The notes under the pieces are model-generated. The model saw nothing but the letters and a program-made list of their open reading frames with translations. It did no database searches and was not told the origin of the DNA. A stretch of 33,085 bases of DNA, taken from assembly GCA_021776555.1 (NCBI GenBank), contig JAJFFR010000116.1:1-33085 (forward strand). The letters run 5' to 3'. How positions within the stretch are numbered: position 1 is the stretch's first letter; each line of letters opens with the position of its first letter. Origin of the DNA: Robiginitomaculum sp. (GTDB lineage Bacteria > Pseudomonadota > Alphaproteobacteria > Caulobacterales > Maricaulaceae). Below are positions 31,545 through 33,085 of this stretch, one piece after another. A program made the position numbers and the translations under genes.

Positions 31545-32543
31545 TCAGGTCGTTTGAAAATCAGTGCTCACTATGCTTTCCAACATCATATGGGCTGCAC
31601 CGATGAGCGCAGGTTTGTCAGAGGTCAGTAAATGAACCGGGACATTAGCAAGGTACTTTCCCTGCGGCCCTTTGGTGCGGAAGCGCGTGTTAAATTCGCT
31701 TTGCAAAAGGGTATCAGAAATCTTTGGTAGGATGCCGCCGGCAAGAATGACGCCACCTCGCGCACCGGTAGTCACCGCCACATTGCCAGCGAAACTACCT
31801 AATATGGCGCAAAATACACCCACTGCCTTTTTCGCAATCGGATAGTCCGTGCCAATAGCCGCAGCCGTGATTTGCGATGGGCGTAGCGAAACCCGGGGCT
31901 TATCGGCCAACACGCAAAGAGCGCGGTGAATGTTGACCAGCCCGCGCCCGGAAAGCAGGTGCTCGAACAATACCGTTTTGTGTTCGCGCATGATCAAATG
32001 AAGGATTTCAATTTCTTCTTCAGTTTGCGGGGCAAAGGCTGCGTGCCCTCCTTCGGTGGCAATGATGCGGATTTTTCTTTCACACGGCACCAAAAGTCCA
32101 AGACCAAGCCCAGTGCCCGGACCAAGAACCACTTGGGGCGCATTAGCCTCGCCCACGCCATCATGCACAAGAATGCGGTCTTGATCATTAACAAATCGCG
32201 CACCGCTGGCTACAGCTTGAAAATCATTGACCACCAATAATTTCGCAAGCGACAGGTTCCGTTTTATACTTTTGCTATCCAAAACCCAGGGCGAATTGGT
32301 AAACCGGTACACTCCCCGAGTTGGCTGTGCGGCAATGGCAAAACTGGCATGTTCCGGAACGGGTATGGGCAGGTATTCGCAATAGGCATTGACTGCACCC
32401 AGCAAGCTATCAAAATCTTCAACGCTAAAGCGTTGTTGATGCTGGAGCGCAAAGCTAGCAGCTGCGTTATCTGGGTTGGCAATGGCAAAACGGGCGTTGG
32501 TGCCACCAATGTCTGCTACTAGAATGTTTTGGATTTCTTTCAT
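31545..32543 (-). CDS. glk: Glucokinase, Glk (ROK-unrelated bacterial type)
   Basis: A 332-aa bacterial glucokinase phosphorylating glucose with ATP to glucose-6-phosphate in the cytoplasm. The N-terminal phosphate loop is VADIGGTNARFA (Asp11, residues 9-20). The sugar-binding region includes VVNDFQAVASG with Asp107, GPGTGLGLG is at 141-149 and TEGGHAAF at 163-170. These are classic PF02685-type glucokinase motifs, and the length is normal. It starts 42 bases after the G6PD stop, so it is in one operon with zwf. It would feed the Entner-Doudoroff route, which alphaproteobacteria commonly use. No good Shine-Dalgarno is visible (GTGAGCC is the nearest), so translation may be modest. Confidence 0.94.
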   Translation of the reverse strand: MKEIQNILVADIGGTNARFAIANPDNAAASFALQHQQRFSVEDFDSLLGAVNAYCEYLPIPVPEHASFAIAAQPTRGVYRFTNSPWVLDSKSIKRNLSLAKLLVVNDFQAVASGARFVNDQDRILVHDGVGEANAPQVVLGPGTGLGLGLLVPCERKIRIIATEGGHAAFAPQTEEEIEILHLIMREHKTVLFEHLLSGRGLVNIHRALCVLADKPRVSLRPSQITAAAIGTDYPIAKKAVGVFCAILGSFAGNVAVTTGARGGVILAGGILPKISDTLLQSEFNTRFRTKGPQGKYLANVPVHLLTSDKPALIGAAHMMLESIVSTDFQTT

Positions 32544-32585
32544 TGTGGCTCACTACCAGTATGGCCGCGCGCGCAGTTTTCATCA

Positions 32586-33085
32586 TTACAGGCCATCAAA
32601 CCATTCCCGCCCGTCACGATCGATCAACATGGCCCCTTGCGCAGGTCCATCTGTTCCAGCGGCGTATGATTGGCAGTTCACCTCGTCGGTTTTCCAAGCG
32701 TCTAGTATGCCATCAACCCATTTCCATGCGGCCTCAACCTCATCGCGACGCATGAAAAGCCCCAAATCATTGCGCACCACAGCCATCAAAACCCGCTCAT
32801 AGGCGTCCGGATATCTGGCACTAAATGTGTCGGCATAGCTGAGATTTAAGGGCACATAGCGCAGACGCATGCCTCCTGGACCTGGATCCTTAGTCATCAA
32901 CAGCAATTTGACCCCTTCATCAGGTTGTAGGCGAATGACCAATCGTGTGGGATGTAAATGTCCGGCCTCTGGCTGGGTCAAGGCGTGGGCGACGCGCTTG
33001 AACTGGATCACAATTTCAGAACGCCGCTCTTTCATGCGCTTGCCAGTGCGCAAATAAAACGGCACCCCGGACCAACGCCAGTTAT
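32586..33085 (-). CDS. zwf: Glucose-6-phosphate dehydrogenase, C-terminal part
   Basis: The last 165 codons of G6PD, cut off by the window edge. NWRWSGVPFYLRTGKRM is the conserved family segment near the substrate site. IVIQFKRV, RLVIRLQPDEGV, DAYERVLMAVVRND and EVEAAWKWVD follow in the usual order to the C-terminus. The enzyme oxidises glucose-6-phosphate to 6-phosphogluconolactone with NADP. Glucokinase follows directly after 42 bases; in many related genomes pgl and edd lie between zwf and glk, so the gene order here is contracted or the two are encoded elsewhere. The start of the gene is not in the window. Confidence 0.95.
   Translation of the reverse strand, partial: NWRWSGVPFYLRTGKRMKERRSEIVIQFKRVAHALTQPEAGHLHPTRLVIRLQPDEGVKLLLMTKDPGPGGMRLRYVPLNLSYADTFSARYPDAYERVLMAVVRNDLGLFMRRDEVEAAWKWVDGILDAWKTDEVNCQSYAAGTDGPAQGAMLIDRDGREWFDGL

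Noticed and set aside
1-33085. Mobile elements, CRISPR arrays, rRNA or tRNA genes
   Set aside because: No transposase or integrase motif, no regularly spaced DNA repeats and no cloverleaf-like sequence was found on reading both strands.

Overview
The window reads as chromosome of an alphaproteobacterium, probably marine or aquatic and near the Hyphomonadaceae/Caulobacterales. The reasons are a TonB-dependent receptor feeding a sugar operon, rhizobial-type rhamnose enzymes (DeoR regulator, FGGY kinase, aldolase-dehydrogenase fusion, RhaI), a CadC-like wHTH-TPR regulator and a Zwf/Glk pair. The taxonomic call is an inference from gene content. I see no phage, transposase, CRISPR array, rRNA or tRNA.

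Layout. 1-472 (-): 5' part of a membrane protein of unknown function. 644-2955 (+): a lipid pair, an alpha/beta hydrolase and a wax-ester synthase/DGAT, behind a clear -35/-10 promoter. 3047-22822: a large L-rhamnose/rhamnoside utilisation locus in several blocks: a cytoplasmic GH78 alpha-L-rhamnosidase (+); a convergent GPH-type sugar symporter (-); a divergent HSL-type esterase (+); a minus-strand unit TonB receptor > RhaK kinase > RhaR (DeoR); and, divergent from the receptor, a tight seven-gene plus-strand operon rhaD(aldolase-dehydrogenase) > rhaI > PhyH dioxygenase > GH-like TIM barrel > Gfo/Idh/MocA oxidoreductase > DUF3604 protein > PpiC-type prolyl isomerase. An unusual glutathione-transferase-like gene follows behind a 14-bp palindrome.

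Proposed rhamnose flow: rhamnosides cross the outer membrane through the TonB receptor and the inner membrane through the MFS symporter. The esterase may remove ester groups and the GH78 enzyme then frees L-rhamnose inside the cell. RhaI gives L-rhamnulose, RhaK gives L-rhamnulose-1-phosphate, and RhaD gives dihydroxyacetone phosphate plus lactaldehyde, with its SDR half acting on lactaldehyde. The PhyH/GH-like/Gfo module, translationally coupled behind rhaI, suggests that a modified or unusual rhamnoside is also handled.

24158-31141 (+) is the least explained region. A soluble OmpR-type wHTH/TPR regulator is followed by a run of exported proteins: a large protein with beta-trefoil-like repeats, a helical Ala/Lys-rich middle and two VHL-beta-domain-like modules; two signal-peptide pentapeptide-repeat proteins; a third pentapeptide-repeat protein whose lipoprotein leader is out of frame with its repeat body; and a small Cys-rich lipoprotein. 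I regard this as the best candidate for an undescribed envelope system. 31545-33085 (-) carries glucokinase and the 3' part of glucose-6-phosphate dehydrogenase.
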